A DNA stretch of 64,000 nt from Erythrobasidium yunnanense (GCA_001600175.1 BCJC01000004.1:2228559-2292558); one strand, 5' to 3'. Counted from the stretch's first letter, positions 45,497-60,341 are shown. Notes: generated by a model not told the origin, from the sequence alone. Made by a program: numbers and translations.

Positions 45497-47291
45497 ATGC
45501 TCGACTCGCTCGCAATAGTCCTATTCTGGTACAGAAGACTAGTTCTGGCTCCATTAGGCTTCACATGTCCAGTCAAGCTTGTTCACGATGCAAAAAACTG
45601 CAAGATTGGCGACCAAACGCTCTATGACATCTTAGAAAGCGGTTGTCCCAGCTTGCTAGGCTACCGCGCATGGTATTCTCCTTCATTCTGGTTATGTCAA
45701 AGTGGTCACTTTCAGGTAAATCATTCGGATATCGATATTAGATCTTATGGCTAAAGCACACGTCAGACAGCTTTTGGTGCTTTGGGCAACTTTACGCGCG
45801 TGTTCAAGATAGAATACGAGCGCAAGGTATAATCTGCCTTTATATCGCTTGCATGTATGCTGACCCGTCTGTCAATCCAGTTTTTAAACGTGCCGGATGG
45901 CGGACAAATCTGTATCGATATTGCGCCTCCGTTGTACGATCAGCCTCCAGACAAGCGTCCTATCCTAGTTTGCGCTCATGGGTTGACAGGCGGGTCCCAT
46001 GAATCCGTCAGTATATCGTAAAAGTGGTATCCCGCGCATCAAGCTGATTGGATTTTACAGTATATCCGCACAGTACTAGCTGTGCTTTGTAAACCTGTAG
46101 AGAAAGGAGGACATGGATGGAGAGGGATAGTAGTCAATTCAAGGGGATGTGCCAACGGCCCGCTGAAGACGCCCAAATTATACCAGTGAGTTGCTATCCT
46201 CACTTCACAATCGAGATATCCAGAGCCACTGACCGCCGCCACTAGCGCCGGTGCGACATACGATCTCAAGAATGCAATGCTCTACATTTCTAACCTCTTT
46301 CCCGATGCCCCTATATACGGCATCGGCTTCTCCTTGGGAGCTGGTATGATGACCAAGTATATTGGGACAGAAGGAAAGACATCGCCGATAAAGGCTGGAG
46401 TTGTTCTAGGCAATCCTTGGGATCTGATGCAGTGCGTGGACTCTATGCGAAGGGGTGCCTAAAGCTGATCCATAATTTGCAGAGGCCACATTGACCTACA
46501 ACGGTCTTTACGTGGCTGTGAGTGCTGACGTAGAATGCTATCGTGCAGCTGCTGCTGAGTCTTCCCGTCGCAGTATACTATAGCAAAGCCATGGCGGGCA
46601 ACCTGCAGTACGGAGCAAATCAACACAAATCTTCTACGATGCTAACGTCGCTTCCTCAGATCTGTCTTTCGGCGGCACCTTTCAGTGCTACGCCAGCATC
46701 CCAAAGTAGACACGGATGCCGTTCTCGCCAATCCAAATATGACCCTCTACGAGTTTGACACACTTGTTACTAGCGTCTGCGGTGGATTCGTAAGCTTGCG
46801 TGTTGCTACATACATGCATTAGCCAGACTAATCGTTCTATACAGAGTTCTGCCGAGAACTACTACAGGACGCAATCGTCTCGCAATTATGTCGATGGCAT
46901 CAAAGTACCCTTTCTCTCATTGAACGCTCTAGACGACCCAATTGCAACTAAGACAGGCATACCCTTGGGTGCTGTTGAACGCAATTCGAACTTGGTCTTC
47001 GGCTTGACGAAGTATGGTGGGCATCTAGGCTGGTTCTCTGGCCCCTTCAGTTTTATAACGAAGAAGCGGTGGGTAGTAAAACCAATTGTCGAATTCCTAA
47101 CAGCCGTGCATGCAGCCGATCCTGCTCCGAGACAGCATAAGGGAGTTCAGGATCTCAGGACGCCAAAGATCGGCGATCCAATGGTGCTGGACATCAACGA
47201 CCCTGAGACTGGCTTTCAGGAAGTCGGAGAGGATACAATTGTTGGAGGTGATGATCTGTCTGAGGCAACTGGTATGGTTGGCGGACTATAG
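45497..47291 (+). CDS. Alpha/beta hydrolase of the EHT1/YheT/ABHD1-3 family
   Basis: Family members are ester hydrolases or alcohol O-acyltransferases acting on medium-chain or lipid substrates, often lipid-droplet or membrane linked. ATG 45497 opens MLDSLAIVLFWYRRLVLAPL, a possible membrane anchor. Many introns. Signatures: ILVCAHGLTGGSHESYI (oxyanion region), GIVVNSRGCANGPLKTPKLY, the nucleophile elbow IYGIGFSLGAGMMTKYI, FLSLNALDDPI (acid) and TKYGGHLGWFSG (histidine). A 3' exon junction near 46605-46668 (GTACGG..CCTCAG) joins AMAGNLQ to SVFRRHLSVLRQHPKVDTDA, removing apparent stops. C-terminal tail is acidic. The catalytic triad is complete. Substrate cannot be told. Confidence 0.85.
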
Positions 47292-48179
47292 ACTTGCATA
47301 TAGATTCGTTGTAGAGATGCCTAGATTGAATGCACAGCAAGTAAGCCCCTCCTCTTGCACTGCATTGTCTGTTGCATACTGTCTTGCACTCATTGGGCGT
47401 CAGGCAGGACATGTTCGCGGCCGATTTCTGGCTGGCTCGACGCAGGACTCGTAGCAGGATTGGTACGGCATGCGTCAATGAGTCGATTATCTTGGTTTGG
47501 GTTGCTTAGTGTAGTGGTTAGCACGTCAGATTTTGACGACCAAGAACAACTTCTGGAGTCTTGGGTTCGAGGTAAGATAGTCATCGGCTATTCCATCGAG
47601 AACTCTGCTCACACCCGCCCTCAGTCCCAGAGCGACCTGAAGTTTCATATCGGTTCTTTTTCGTGGTCGTGACTCCATCTGGCCGTTCGATTATCTTTTT
47701 TGACTGAAAGTGCCGGCTGTTCTAGCTTTTTTGGACGAGCAGCTCGATACACCGAGAGACGGTCGTAGCCTCCCTCGCGCACTCAAGTCGCATACCGAGG
47801 GGTGAGGAAGTCAGTACTGACGTGGACAAAGAGCTGTCTAGGTTGTTCGGCCGGTTGGGTTCATTCCCACTTTTGCTGGCTGGAGTAAGTCGCCTGATGC
47901 AGCACGGCTCCAGTTTTCCCGTGCTAGCCTACACGCTTGGAAGCCACAGAGCCGTCGTCAGAGAGGGAAGATAGTGTCCCGGGGCAGAATTACAGGCCTT
48001 GACGCGGTGAGGGTAAACGACCGCGTAAATCGCGTTGTCGAAACCGCAGTCAACTGCAGTGAAGTAGCTTGTCCACAGGTCAATGATCACTTATCACGCT
48101 GCTTTGTAATGATGTCCATAGTCTCGTTGAACAATTATTGAGCACCTTGACCTGATGTCGACAGGCCCTCCAAGAATTG
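47292..48179. other. Intergenic, 888 bp, with a tRNA-like element
   Basis: Between the hydrolase and the RPAP1-like gene. Besides the tRNA-Gln-like sequence at 47500-47575, it has T runs at 47695-47701 and 47728-47734 and no supported coding frame. Confidence 0.45.
47500..47575 (+). pseudogene. tRNA-Gln(TTG)-like sequence with degenerate 3' half
   Basis: The 5' part reads GGTTGCTTAGTGTAGTGG then TTAGCAC, a textbook tRNA-Gln acceptor strand and D arm with A box. TCAGA and TCTGG can pair as the anticodon stem around a loop with TTTTGA; the 15-16 bases between would be an intron after position 37. The T loop core GGTTCGA is present at 47564-47570. After it the T-stem return strand and the 3' acceptor strand (expected to pair with GGTTGCT) are missing: GGTAAGATAG follows. 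So the gene looks cut off or mutated after the T loop. Not expected to give a working tRNA. Confidence 0.5.
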
Positions 48180-50429
48180 ATGCAGCGGCAGGTCATCCGA
48201 AGCCCGCTCGCAGAGCTCTCCGACGATGAAGACGAAAGTATAGCAATACCATCAGCCAAAGTCTTTCGAACAGCTCCTCCAAAAGTCGACAATGCGCCCA
48301 ACAAGCCCAAGTCGCGTTTCGCGCAGCAGAGGGAGCATGATAGGAGGACGCAGGCATCTTCATTCAGTCCAGGCGAACGCTTCGAGCTGGATCTGGACGA
48401 GCCAGAACCGCGAGTGCCGCTTGCAAGGCCAGACCCATCCAAGATGCTGAAAGAAGTGCAGGAGCGCCAGTCCAAGGATACCGTAGCACCTCCAAAGCCT
48501 TCGCAAGCAACCGGCTTTCCCCAAGCCAAACGACGAGATGTCTCAAGTCAGGGAAAACCTGCGTCACGGTTCAAGAAAGACCAGGCAAAGAAAACGGATG
48601 GACTGCACTCCGAGATTGACAACGAGAATCACGCAGTTCTAGCTGGTATGAGTGAAGAAGAGATACGAGAAGAGCGAGAGAAGCTCATGTCCATGCTTGG
48701 GGGAGACATGGTGGATTTTCTGCTGAAACGGCAAGGCGGTCCATCGCCTTTATTACGAGGCGACAAGAGTGTTCGCTTCAATGAGCAAATCGACTTCAGT
48801 AATCCTCCATCACAATCGCCATCCCCTCCTCCGGCTCGTCAGCCCATCCTTCTCCCTTCTTCAGAAAGCAATACAATGGGCGACTGGCTACAGGACAACT
48901 CGAGCAGAGTACCTCCTGATCCTCTGTACGAGGAAGGCACGCCAGAAGATATCCGAAATCGCTACTTTCCTAGCGAACCCATGTCAGCTAGCCTTAACTG
49001 GATGAACGGTTCCGAAGCAAAGGGAGGAGAATCGTCCAGTGCTAGAACCGTCACTTTCGACATACAAGGCAGAGGAATCTATTCTCAGGAGCAGGCAGAT
49101 CACTCAGGCAGCTCGCATCGACATGCGGACAGCAAGCGTGCCTTCTCGGTTGTCGAACTGCTTCAGCTATCACGTTCAGCTGTAGCTGGTCAGCGTTCCA
49201 TGGCTTTGGAGGTCATACGTAAAGCATTCAATGCTTTACAAGATCAGCCAGAAGAAGCACAAAAGGCCCTCATCAAAGCCGATACAGTCAACCAAGTTTT
49301 TGCGGCATGTACGCTAGTACTCGGCGAGAAACACCTCAGCGTCGTCATACCAGCCTTGTCTATCCTCCAAATATACTCCAATGATCCGACGACACGTTTG
49401 AACAGTGTCGCAGCAGCACTGACTACCGACCCTCCCTTACTTCCAGCTTTGAATCGGCTTCTTTCTCCCTCTACATCTGCCGTCGAGCTTCCTGAGACAT
49501 CTTTGCAAGACATACTCTCCACCATCGCTTCTCTAATCACGACCGAAGAAGACTTTGTTTCGACCGAGGTTCTCGAGGTGCCCGATCTATTGGAGAATCT
49601 GTGCAAGCTTTTCCTCGAGCTACCCTGGCCTCCATCGAAAGATGCGCGTCTCCCTCAGTCTATATTGATCGATGTCTTATCCTCCATTGCCTCTCGGACA
49701 CGTATCAATGCGGAAACAGTCATCCTGCGCGGACTAGAGCAGTCCACCTTGCGGTACCTGGCAGTCTCTCCTTGGACCGTTCCTGGCTACGAGGAGCAGG
49801 CTTTACAGCTAGCCGCGAGCACTCTTGGCCTATTATACGAGTATGCAGGATATGGATTAGGATGTTCTCGATTAAGTAGCTCCAGGAGCATCTTCCGAAC
49901 TATCGAAGCATGGATAAGCACAAATGCGCATGTCAATATTCCGTTCTCCACGGCGTGGTTCCAGCTACTTGGAGCATGGAGCAGATGTGCGATCGATCCA
50001 CATTCGACCACTCCGGAGCACGATATCTTATGGGCAGAGACAGCCGACTGGGGAGATCATGCTACCGATGTCCTAGCACAGACAGCCGGGGACGCCTCGA
50101 TGGCTCTCACCTCCGCCATCGTGCACATGCTTACGGACTGGGTTGACGGGGCGAAGAAGCACGATACTTCTGCATTTGACGGTCTGAAAGACCGCTTGGT
50201 CTGCGAGCATCCCGCACTCCTGCCTCAACTTTTGGAACAAGCGCTAGCCGAACCCATGACGCCCGAAAAGGGACACCTTTTACTGAGGATGAAGGATTTT
50301 TTTAGCGAAGCTGGGCTTGAGGACATGATGGGAAGCAACTCTGCTCTCTTAGCTAGAATCGAGGTAGAACAGCAGGACGATTCTGCAAAGCCAGACAAGC
50401 CAACATTGGACACCGAGGGCTGGATCTAG
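48180..50429 (+). CDS. RPAP1-like RNA polymerase II-associated protein
   Basis: RPAP1 (yeast Rba50) helps assemble and import RNA polymerase II. Single large exon; ATG 48180 gives MQRQVIRSPLAELSDDEDES. RPAP1_N signature: DNENHAVLAGMSEEEIREER then EKLMSMLGGDMVDFLLKRQG. RPAP1_C signature: RTVTFDIQGRGI, then FSVVELLQLSRSAVAGQRSM, ALEVIRKAF. The remaining 400 residues are alpha-helical repeats. Stop TAG 50427-50429 follows DTEGWI. It is longer than yeast Rba50 and shorter than the animal protein. A good donor (GTAAGAATG, 50434) and acceptor (TTGACAG, 50490) follow the stop, and the exon beyond looks coding, so the 3' limit needs care. An acceptor-like GTCGACAG at about 48163-48170 could mean a small upstream exon. 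Confidence 0.75.
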   Translation: MQRQVIRSPLAELSDDEDESIAIPSAKVFRTAPPKVDNAPNKPKSRFAQQREHDRRTQASSFSPGERFELDLDEPEPRVPLARPDPSKMLKEVQERQSKDTVAPPKPSQATGFPQAKRRDVSSQGKPASRFKKDQAKKTDGLHSEIDNENHAVLAGMSEEEIREEREKLMSMLGGDMVDFLLKRQGGPSPLLRGDKSVRFNEQIDFSNPPSQSPSPPPARQPILLPSSESNTMGDWLQDNSSRVPPDPLYEEGTPEDIRNRYFPSEPMSASLNWMNGSEAKGGESSSARTVTFDIQGRGIYSQEQADHSGSSHRHADSKRAFSVVELLQLSRSAVAGQRSMALEVIRKAFNALQDQPEEAQKALIKADTVNQVFAACTLVLGEKHLSVVIPALSILQIYSNDPTTRLNSVAAALTTDPPLLPALNRLLSPSTSAVELPETSLQDILSTIASLITTEEDFVSTEVLEVPDLLENLCKLFLELPWPPSKDARLPQSILIDVLSSIASRTRINAETVILRGLEQSTLRYLAVSPWTVPGYEEQALQLAASTLGLLYEYAGYGLGCSRLSSSRSIFRTIEAWISTNAHVNIPFSTAWFQLLGAWSRCAIDPHSTTPEHDILWAETADWGDHATDVLAQTAGDASMALTSAIVHMLTDWVDGAKKHDTSAFDGLKDRLVCEHPALLPQLLEQALAEPMTPEKGHLLLRMKDFFSEAGLEDMMGSNSALLARIEVEQQDDSAKPDKPTLDTEGWI

Positions 50430-50849
50430 CTAGGTAAGAATGGACTTTATATGCTTCTGGTATAGTGACTAATATCCGGTACCTTGACAGCTTCTCCGTG
50501 TAATTGTCTGCGGGCCCTTGTATTGGAACAAGAATATGTCGCATCTCAGGCAGAAGTTTGCGACGTCCTGGCGTGAGCCGCTCCTCTGTAGGTGATAGAC
50601 AGGCTAGATCTCGAGAAGTATCATCTAGTCAAATTATCATTCTGCTCCTGTCGTTGTACTGGCCTCGTTTCCCGGTCATCCTCAAAGTAGTAACGTCTAT
50701 CCTGACGCGCAGAGGAAGCAACTCGAGCTCGGGAAAGAACTGTTGCTGGACATGTCGACAGACCGATCATGACGGGTCGATGGCTTGAGAGCATCGCCTA
50801 GGCTTGTCTTTCTACAAATCAGCCTCTCCTTTAACAGCCTATTCAGCAA

Positions 50850-52260
50850 GAGTGTCGCGCTGTATGCTCATCTTCTTGCTCATTCCAGTAGCTAGTCAGG
50901 GTAAGTATAGGTGACTCCGTCTTTTGTCTGACATGCTCTCTCCAGCTGGAAAGTCGCTGGTGCATCAAGCTGACGATGGCTTTCCTCTCTTCATGACGAC
51001 TCTTCAACAGATGGCACCTCATCCAGCACTCGCGCAGATGAAGACTTTCCCTAAGAGCGATGACTTTGCCGTTCTTCTCGGTGGGGGCTCGCCCTTCCAG
51101 CCAGCCAACGCGGCCCATCTGACTGTGGATCATCTCAGGCATCATCGAAAGCAAGATTGGCACCTCTCCACCGCGCTCTGAGCAGCACAAGGTCGACATC
51201 ATGAACCTTCTCTACGTGAGTGTGATGGGCCGGTCACGTGAAGCTAGACCGTGTATGCTGATGCTTCTACGCGTTCTCTAGATTCCCCGCCTACATATGG
51301 AGCAAAGGCTGCAGCAGGATGTGGTTCTATCGCGCTTCGGCGCCCTCTATTTGCCGGCTTTAGTGCAGAGCTACCTACATCCGCCAGCTCCTTCGAAGAA
51401 TCCAGCATGGCAAAAATCTATAGCGTTAGATGATATGCCTCTGGCGAATGCTTATGGCTTCATGGTGGGTCAAGTATCAAGCGAGAAGCGCCGGTCATAG
51501 CTGAATGAAAGCGTGCAACCAGCTCGTACACCTGAACGGAACACCCTACTTCAACAAGTTCTTTCGGCTACCAGCACACTATGAACTACGCAAAAGCCTC
51601 GTAAATGCACTGCTGCAGCGACTGGATGAACGGACCGAAGCATGGGAAGCGCGTTATCACGATCCAAAGAAGAGCGCTGCGGACGGCGGAATTGCTATCG
51701 AGTCTATGATCTACGACTTCTGTCAGCTTACAACAAGCCTGCTTCTATTTCATTCCGAAGAGGACGTACAGGAACTATCCAAACTTCCGATGATCAAGCA
51801 TCTGCAATACTTTCTTGGAATGTGGAATGATCGCTATGCCGGTGTCAGCAGCGAGGTGATAGCGGAGAATGGGATGTCATCGCGCGAAAAGCAGAAGACT
51901 CCGACACCGGCAAGCGTTGCAGAAGATAGGCGTCAATGGCCAGCATACCAGCTATCGATGATTCTCATGAATGGCAGAGATAATGCAGAGCTGGCAGCGA
52001 TTACTGCAGCAAGGCTGTCGAAAGGTGGAATGAGTCGATGCGCTCTGCCAGGCTGCAACAGAACAGCAGCAATTGATGGAGGCGCACTCCTGCAATGCTC
52101 GCAGTGCGGGACAGTACGTTATGTGGGTAAAGTTGCTTTCTACAAGCATGCGTAACTCAAAGCTGACGACATATGCTAGTGTTCCGAACAACATCAAAGA
52201 CAAGCATGGCGCGATGCCAAGATAATGCACAAGGAGATGTGCTATGCAACGTCCTATTAG
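50850..52260 (+). CDS. MYND-type zinc-finger protein (5' exons unresolved)
   Basis: Clear exons from 50945 on: AGKSLVHQADDGFPLFMTTL, HKVDIMNLLY, LHMEQRLQQDVVLSRFGALY, and the exon LVHLNGTPYFNKFFRLPAHY onward. Introns are GTGGATC..GAGCAG, GTGAGTG..TCTAG and GTGGGTC..ACCAG. The C-terminal MYND finger is CALPGCNRTAAIDGGALLQC then SQCGTVRY, an intron (GTGGGTA..GCTAG), and CSEQHQRQAWRDAK then HKEMC; stop 52258-52260. MYND domains bind proline-rich peptides. The zinc ligands are complete. Upstream coding pieces exist between 50490 and 50900 but I could not join them in one frame; they may belong here or to the RPAP1-like gene. Ends 7 bp from the convergent HNH gene. No function known to me. Confidence 0.65.
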
Positions 52261-52267
52261 TGCGCCT

Positions 52268-53381
52268 CTATGTACTCTCTGCAGCCAATTGATCACCTGC
52301 ATTTATAGCGTCGATAGCCTTCCAAGCGTCTTGAACGGACATACCGTGCGAAAACGCTCTGAAATGCATCTGCATACACTGTGCATGATGGAACAGAAGG
52401 AGCTGCCTGTTGGGCCACTTCTCTTCCCCTCCGCGGAAGAAGCTCCAGGGGACGACCTTGCCATGATACGATTTTTGTACTCGGCGTGAAGGTGTGAAGT
52501 AATGTACGACCATACCATCGTCCTGCAATGAAAAAGTTGGCATTCTTGCTTCTTGCCCATGACTATCTTCGCTCACACGAGGAAAGAAAGCCCATTCACC
52601 GTTATCATGCGCTTTGTGAAGCACGGGCGCAAGAGTCAGACCCATCCATGGATAATAGAGGAAGGGAGAATAGTCAACACCAAGCACCTGTTTGTAGAGC
52701 TAACGCATTGCGTCAATAAAAACATGTAAGGTCAGGCGAGTAAGTAGGTCTGACATCAGGGCGACTGAGATCAAGTATATGTGCTGCTACGCAATCCTCG
52801 GCAGGGTCAGCAGTGACCAGGCATTCTCCATCGCGAATACCGACTAGGAAATGAAATCGATTCTGTAGCTGAGTTAGGGAGGAAAGCCGAAGACGTGCAT
52901 GTGGACGATGACACACCTGCCTGGGCGTGCTGCGCGAAGAGTTGCTGACTGTGCTCGCATCGAAGTCGACGGAGGGCGGTCTGAATCTGGTCTTTGACTC
53001 TGGTCCGCGGGTAAAGTCGCAGGGCTTGTCCTCATGAGGAGCTGTCCGTAGCAGATGACTTAGTCCTTTTGGCCATGCTGGTCGCTCGCTCACACCTGTC
53101 AACTCACAAGTCCGAAGATACACATAAATGCCTGCGACTACCGGCTCAGTCGCCTGCACAGTCAGCCCTGTCTGATGACGAAGAAGGCCATCCTGGACTA
53201 TGCAAGCTCGTATGGCCATGTGAACGAATTGCCAAGTGTCGTCTCCACTTTCACGCAGGAAAGCCAAAGGAATAGTGAGCAGACGAGATCCAGTGATATC
53301 TTGAATCAGTACGTCATTAAATCTGCCGCCATCTAGCCAGTAATGTGATGCTGGGTCGTACGTTTCGCGATCCGCTGTCAT
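52268..53381 (-). CDS. HNH_2-type nuclease-domain protein
   Basis: ATG 53379-53381 opens MTADRETYDPASHYWLDGGR. Introns GTGTGTC..CTACAG and GTCAGAC..AAACAG join RSTPRQ to NRFHFLVGIRDGECLVTAD, PAEDCVAAHILDLSRPD, then VLGVDYSPFLYYPWMGLTLA and PVLHKAHDNGEWAFF. This is the fungal HNH_2 pattern: C-x2-T, AAHI, then a helix with H and D-N-G. In most relatives the second block starts with an Asn-Gly (as in RNGLLL); here it is WMG, so a usual catalytic residue seems replaced. Such fungal genes are often multicopy and of unknown role. The C-terminus (SYHGKVVPWSFFRGGEEKWP) is family-like. Overlap-free convergent with the MYND gene. Confidence 0.7.
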
Positions 53382-53685
53382 CGCGTAAAGTGGAAAAATG
53401 ATGGAACCGGGCAGCTGGAGTGGATGAAGGTAGTTCCCTGTAGTATTGGAGCAAGACGTTTACTGCTTGCGAGCATGCTATGGGAGGGGATCCGATCGTC
53501 AGGAAGACAAGCCGGGGGAAAGTCTCATCAGCGCAGAATCAAGTGTGATGCAATATTTGAAGTTGTTTATTCATAGTCCATGTTCTTTGGCTGGTAGCTA
53601 AACAGTATACAACGTGACTGCATCAGGTCTTGTTATGATATGGTACATATCCTACTACGTGTATCATTGTCCCGACAGAAGCTAA
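53382..53685. other. Intergenic, 304 bp
   Basis: Upstream of the HNH gene and downstream of the PX gene, both minus strand. Nothing recognised. Confidence 0.4.
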
Positions 53686-56600
53686 TTATCTAGCGCTAAG
53701 CGCAGCTTGAGCTCTTTGCGTCTGAGCACTTGGTGACTGCTTCTGTGCTTTGATCATCTGGACCCTTTGAGCCGTTTCGAGAGACGGTCTTAGCATCTCC
53801 GTAAATACTGACACAAGCTTTGGAATGTGGACCAGCTCAGGCTCTTGTATTGCCGTTGGCTTGATACGCTTTCCTCCCTTCTTCTGTCCTTTTCCGCTGC
53901 TTGCACCTTGATTCGGTGGTAAGTTTACGACAAGCGTAGTCTGCGTTGTCGGCGCCATGTAAGAGGAGAAAGGATTGTTGGTGGTTTGCCGAGGTGGTGC
54001 AGGAGCTTGAGCAGGCTGCTGGAAGGCTGCATAGGGATTATTCTTGCCTGCCGGCGTTGTGCGAGCAGAAGCAGGGGGTGTGGATTCTGTGTCGCTCACA
54101 GCATCGACAAACTCGTCGGAGTGGCCATCGAGATCATCGTCACTGTCGTCATCCTCTTCTGCATTGAGGTCGTCGATATCGTCTGCCACTCCGGAAAGCG
54201 ACAGGTTCTGCAGAACATTGCCGACAAAGGCAGCATCTTCATCCTTGGTCGCCGTTCCAAAGCCAACTTGATTCGGCGATCCAACTACTCCAGAGCCAGT
54301 CACATACGATGCGGCTCCGGATATCTCGCCTTTGACCAGTCTGCGCCGCAGTCGCTCGTGATGGGCTATCTTGAGCGTGCGGTGATAGTCTATCAGGCTA
54401 TCTATCTCCTTCATCACATCTTCTCTTTCCTTGCCAGCGTGTGGAAGGATGAAATCAAGCATGACTCCTTGCGGATTCAGGCCGTCGCGGATGAAAGTAA
54501 GGAAGAGCTCTATCCAGTGCATAAGGCCATCGAAGAGATCTTCTCCCTTGCTGTGCACTTGATGGACGAAGTTGTAGAATGCATGCTCATGTCGCGCAAC
54601 AAGATCCATGAAGACCGCAACCGTCTTTTGCGGGTCGGTGTTCGTAGCGGTGACGTTGACTTCTGCCAGTTCGACAGTCTTGATGAGATCGTTCAAGAAC
54701 ATTTGCAGATCGTAAAGCGAGTCACCGATGTTGGCGGCCTTGTACACCTTGGCGAGCGGTTCGTAGAAGATGGTGATTATGTCTTTGAGAAGATCCGAGG
54801 TGGAGCCCTGTAGGTGGAGCAGAATCAGCTCATGAATTCTGTCCTAGGGAGGAATGCAACTCACTTCGAAGATCATCTCTAGCATCTGCTCCTTGTCACG
54901 CAACCGCATGGCCATGCGCATGTAGACATGCAAGTCTTCGAACAGCCAAGCGTCATCGTTGTCCGGACCCTCGTCCTCCTCTTCCGGATCTTCGAGCGTA
55001 GCTACCCAGTCCAAGTATTCCTTATGCCTAATGCTAGCTCTGTGTACCCTTTGCAAGCTTGCCGGGGAGAGCGGGACCTGTTCATCTCGCGCTCTCAGGA
55101 TGACTGTGAGAATGTCCAGATCTTCCTTCTCTGCCTCGTCTCGATATCTGACTTGGATGCTTCGAGGTGCAGCCATAAACCGCTTCACCCGCTCACACAG
55201 CGAGTCATCCTCGACCTTCGCTTGCACCTTGGCCATATCATCTTTGAGCTCTTTGATTTCTCCTTCGATGCCTGAGCTGAAGATGCGCTGAAGTAAGGAA
55301 GTGGACCCGAACGGTCTTGCCAAGAAGAGATCCAGAACAGCTCGAATCATAGCTACGGGATTGGAGATCTTGAGGATCTGACGCATCATAAAGTATGGCA
55401 TGAGGCCGTGGACCCTCTTGAACTGAGTAAACATGGCAGAGCCATTGTCTGACCCAATGAAGAGTTGGTAGATGGTAGATGCTAGGGATATTCTTGCCCA
55501 CTCGAACACCTTCTGATACTCGATAGGCAGCTTCTTGTAGTCTTTCGTCTCCCGAATAGTAGCAAACACCCTGGATAGCCCGTCTTTCTTGACGAGATCC
55601 TCCTTGAAGCTACGCAGATGCTTCTCCAGATCCTTCACCCTCGTTTCTACTTCTGATCTAAACTTGTCCGTCTCGGCTTCCCTCATCTTGTCCATCTCTT
55701 CGCGCTTTGCTGCATCTGCTTCCTCGGCTGGACTGAGCGTCGTCGTGTCTGCCATAAGGAAACCGCGGAGAGAACTAGAGTTTGCTATCTCCTGCGTCTG
55801 TAGAAGCGTCCTCAGGAATGCTCGAAGAGTGAGTCTGTTTCGCTCCCGGGTAAGGACGGTTGTCGGTGCCGAGTCGCTGAGCGAGATGTTGTCCGCGTCT
55901 GCGTAAGTCGATGGAGCTGCAGCCTGAGCTGTAGCAGCTGCAGCCTCTACTCCTCTACGGTCTTTTGGAGGTGGAGCACGGATGTCGAGCTCTGGAAACT
56001 CGGCTCGCAGCAGGTCCGATAGCTTTGTGAAATCGCCATATCTCCTGCTGACGTAGATATCTGGAAGTCCAGTTCTGGACGTCTTGACTATGAACTCTTC
56101 GTGCTTGCTCTTTCTTCCAATCTTATTGCGATATACTATCGACCGGATTCCGATCACGTTGACCCGGAAATCTATCTCGTTTGGTTTGGAATGATGCATG
56201 GTAGCTGATGTTCCTGGAACAGCTTGTGAACTAGTCGATGCTGCTGATGTCGGTGTAGGCGGAATAGGTGCTGACTTCACGTCAACAATTCGAACCACCT
56301 CTTCTCGCCCTCCATTATCAGATAGCTTGATCGCACTCGAGATCAACAATCCCACATGCTTCTCTGCTTTTCCTGCTAGCTTGTGTCTCTTTGAGCTTAC
56401 GCCCGTCTCCTCTTCCCGCTCTTCGTTCATGGATATGTTTCTAGCCATAAAACTCTCGATAAAAGGCTGCAGCTTCTTCGAGTAAAAGACCTTTGTGTCT
56501 ACTTGTGATAGGAATGGAAAAGTCATGACAAAATGATGCAGGAAGAAGCGTAGAAAGGGTAAATCTACGTCATCATCACCGGCTGGTTTGTGCTTGCGGT

Positions 56601-56901
56601 GGTCCTCGAATGGCCATCCTACTATACTGAGGGCTTCTGGATCAGCCAGTGCATGTAGTTCCTTTGCGAGTTGTCCATTGACGAGTTCCCGTTTGAGGTA
56701 GTGCGCTCTAAGCGGTGTGAGCTGAGTGTGTGATGGAGGAGCATACTCCTTAGGGCTCTTGATGTTGGCGAAGGGATCATCTGCTGGATTGTCCAAGGGT
56801 GTAGCAGCAGGGACTACTGCGACGAAGGATGATGACCGCCGAGGTGGATGAGGGAGATACCCCGAGGTCGAGCCGGTGCCAGCGCCTAGACTGCCGCTCA
56901 T
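53686..56901 (-). CDS. PXB-PX-DUF3818 protein (LEC1/YPR097W type)
   Basis: A phosphoinositide-binding protein family of fungi; the yeast member binds lipids and sits on mitochondria and endosomes. ATG 56899-56901 opens MSGSLGAGTGSTSGYLPHPP. The PX-associated region has PLRAHYLKRELVNGQLAKEL and LPFLRFFLHHFVMTFPFLSQ. The PX domain runs FRVNVIGIRSIVYRNKIGRK, DIYVSRRYGDFTKLSDLLRA, EFPELDIRAPPPKDRR. DUF3818 has LASTIYQLFIGSDNGSAMFT, VHGLMPYFMMRQILKISNPV, and beyond one intron DLLKDIITIFYEPLAKVYKA. That intron is 54 nt (GTGAGTTG..CTACAG). The acidic serine-rich tail ends at 53686. Only one intron in more than 3 kb. Confidence 0.85.
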
Positions 56902-57046
56902 GACAGTACACTACGAGCTGGTGTAGATGTCTGTGTATGGATGGACAGCTGGTCTACTCTTGATTGCTCTTCGACTTTGATTAGGTGTCGCTTTCCTCCA
57001 ACCCTTGCCTCTCGCTAACTGCGACTTTCAGCTGGGCGGGCTGAAG
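56902..57046. promoter_or_regulatory. Short divergent promoter, PX gene / MYST gene, with likely 5'-UTR intron
   Basis: Only 145 bp separate the two ATGs. GTGTCGC (56984) to GCTAACTGCGACTTTCAG (57030) looks like a 5'-UTR intron of the MYST gene, leaving under 85 bp of shared promoter. Confidence 0.45.

Positions 57047-60341
<3,295 letters not shown>

Noticed and set aside
53986-54813. Plus-strand frame (275 residues)
   Set aside because: Antisense of the DUF3818 region of the PX protein.
54800-54872. 21-nt in-frame intron or read-through in the PX gene
   Set aside because: A 54-nt intron with the same donor and a CTACAG acceptor gives the conserved IFEGSTSDLLKD join.
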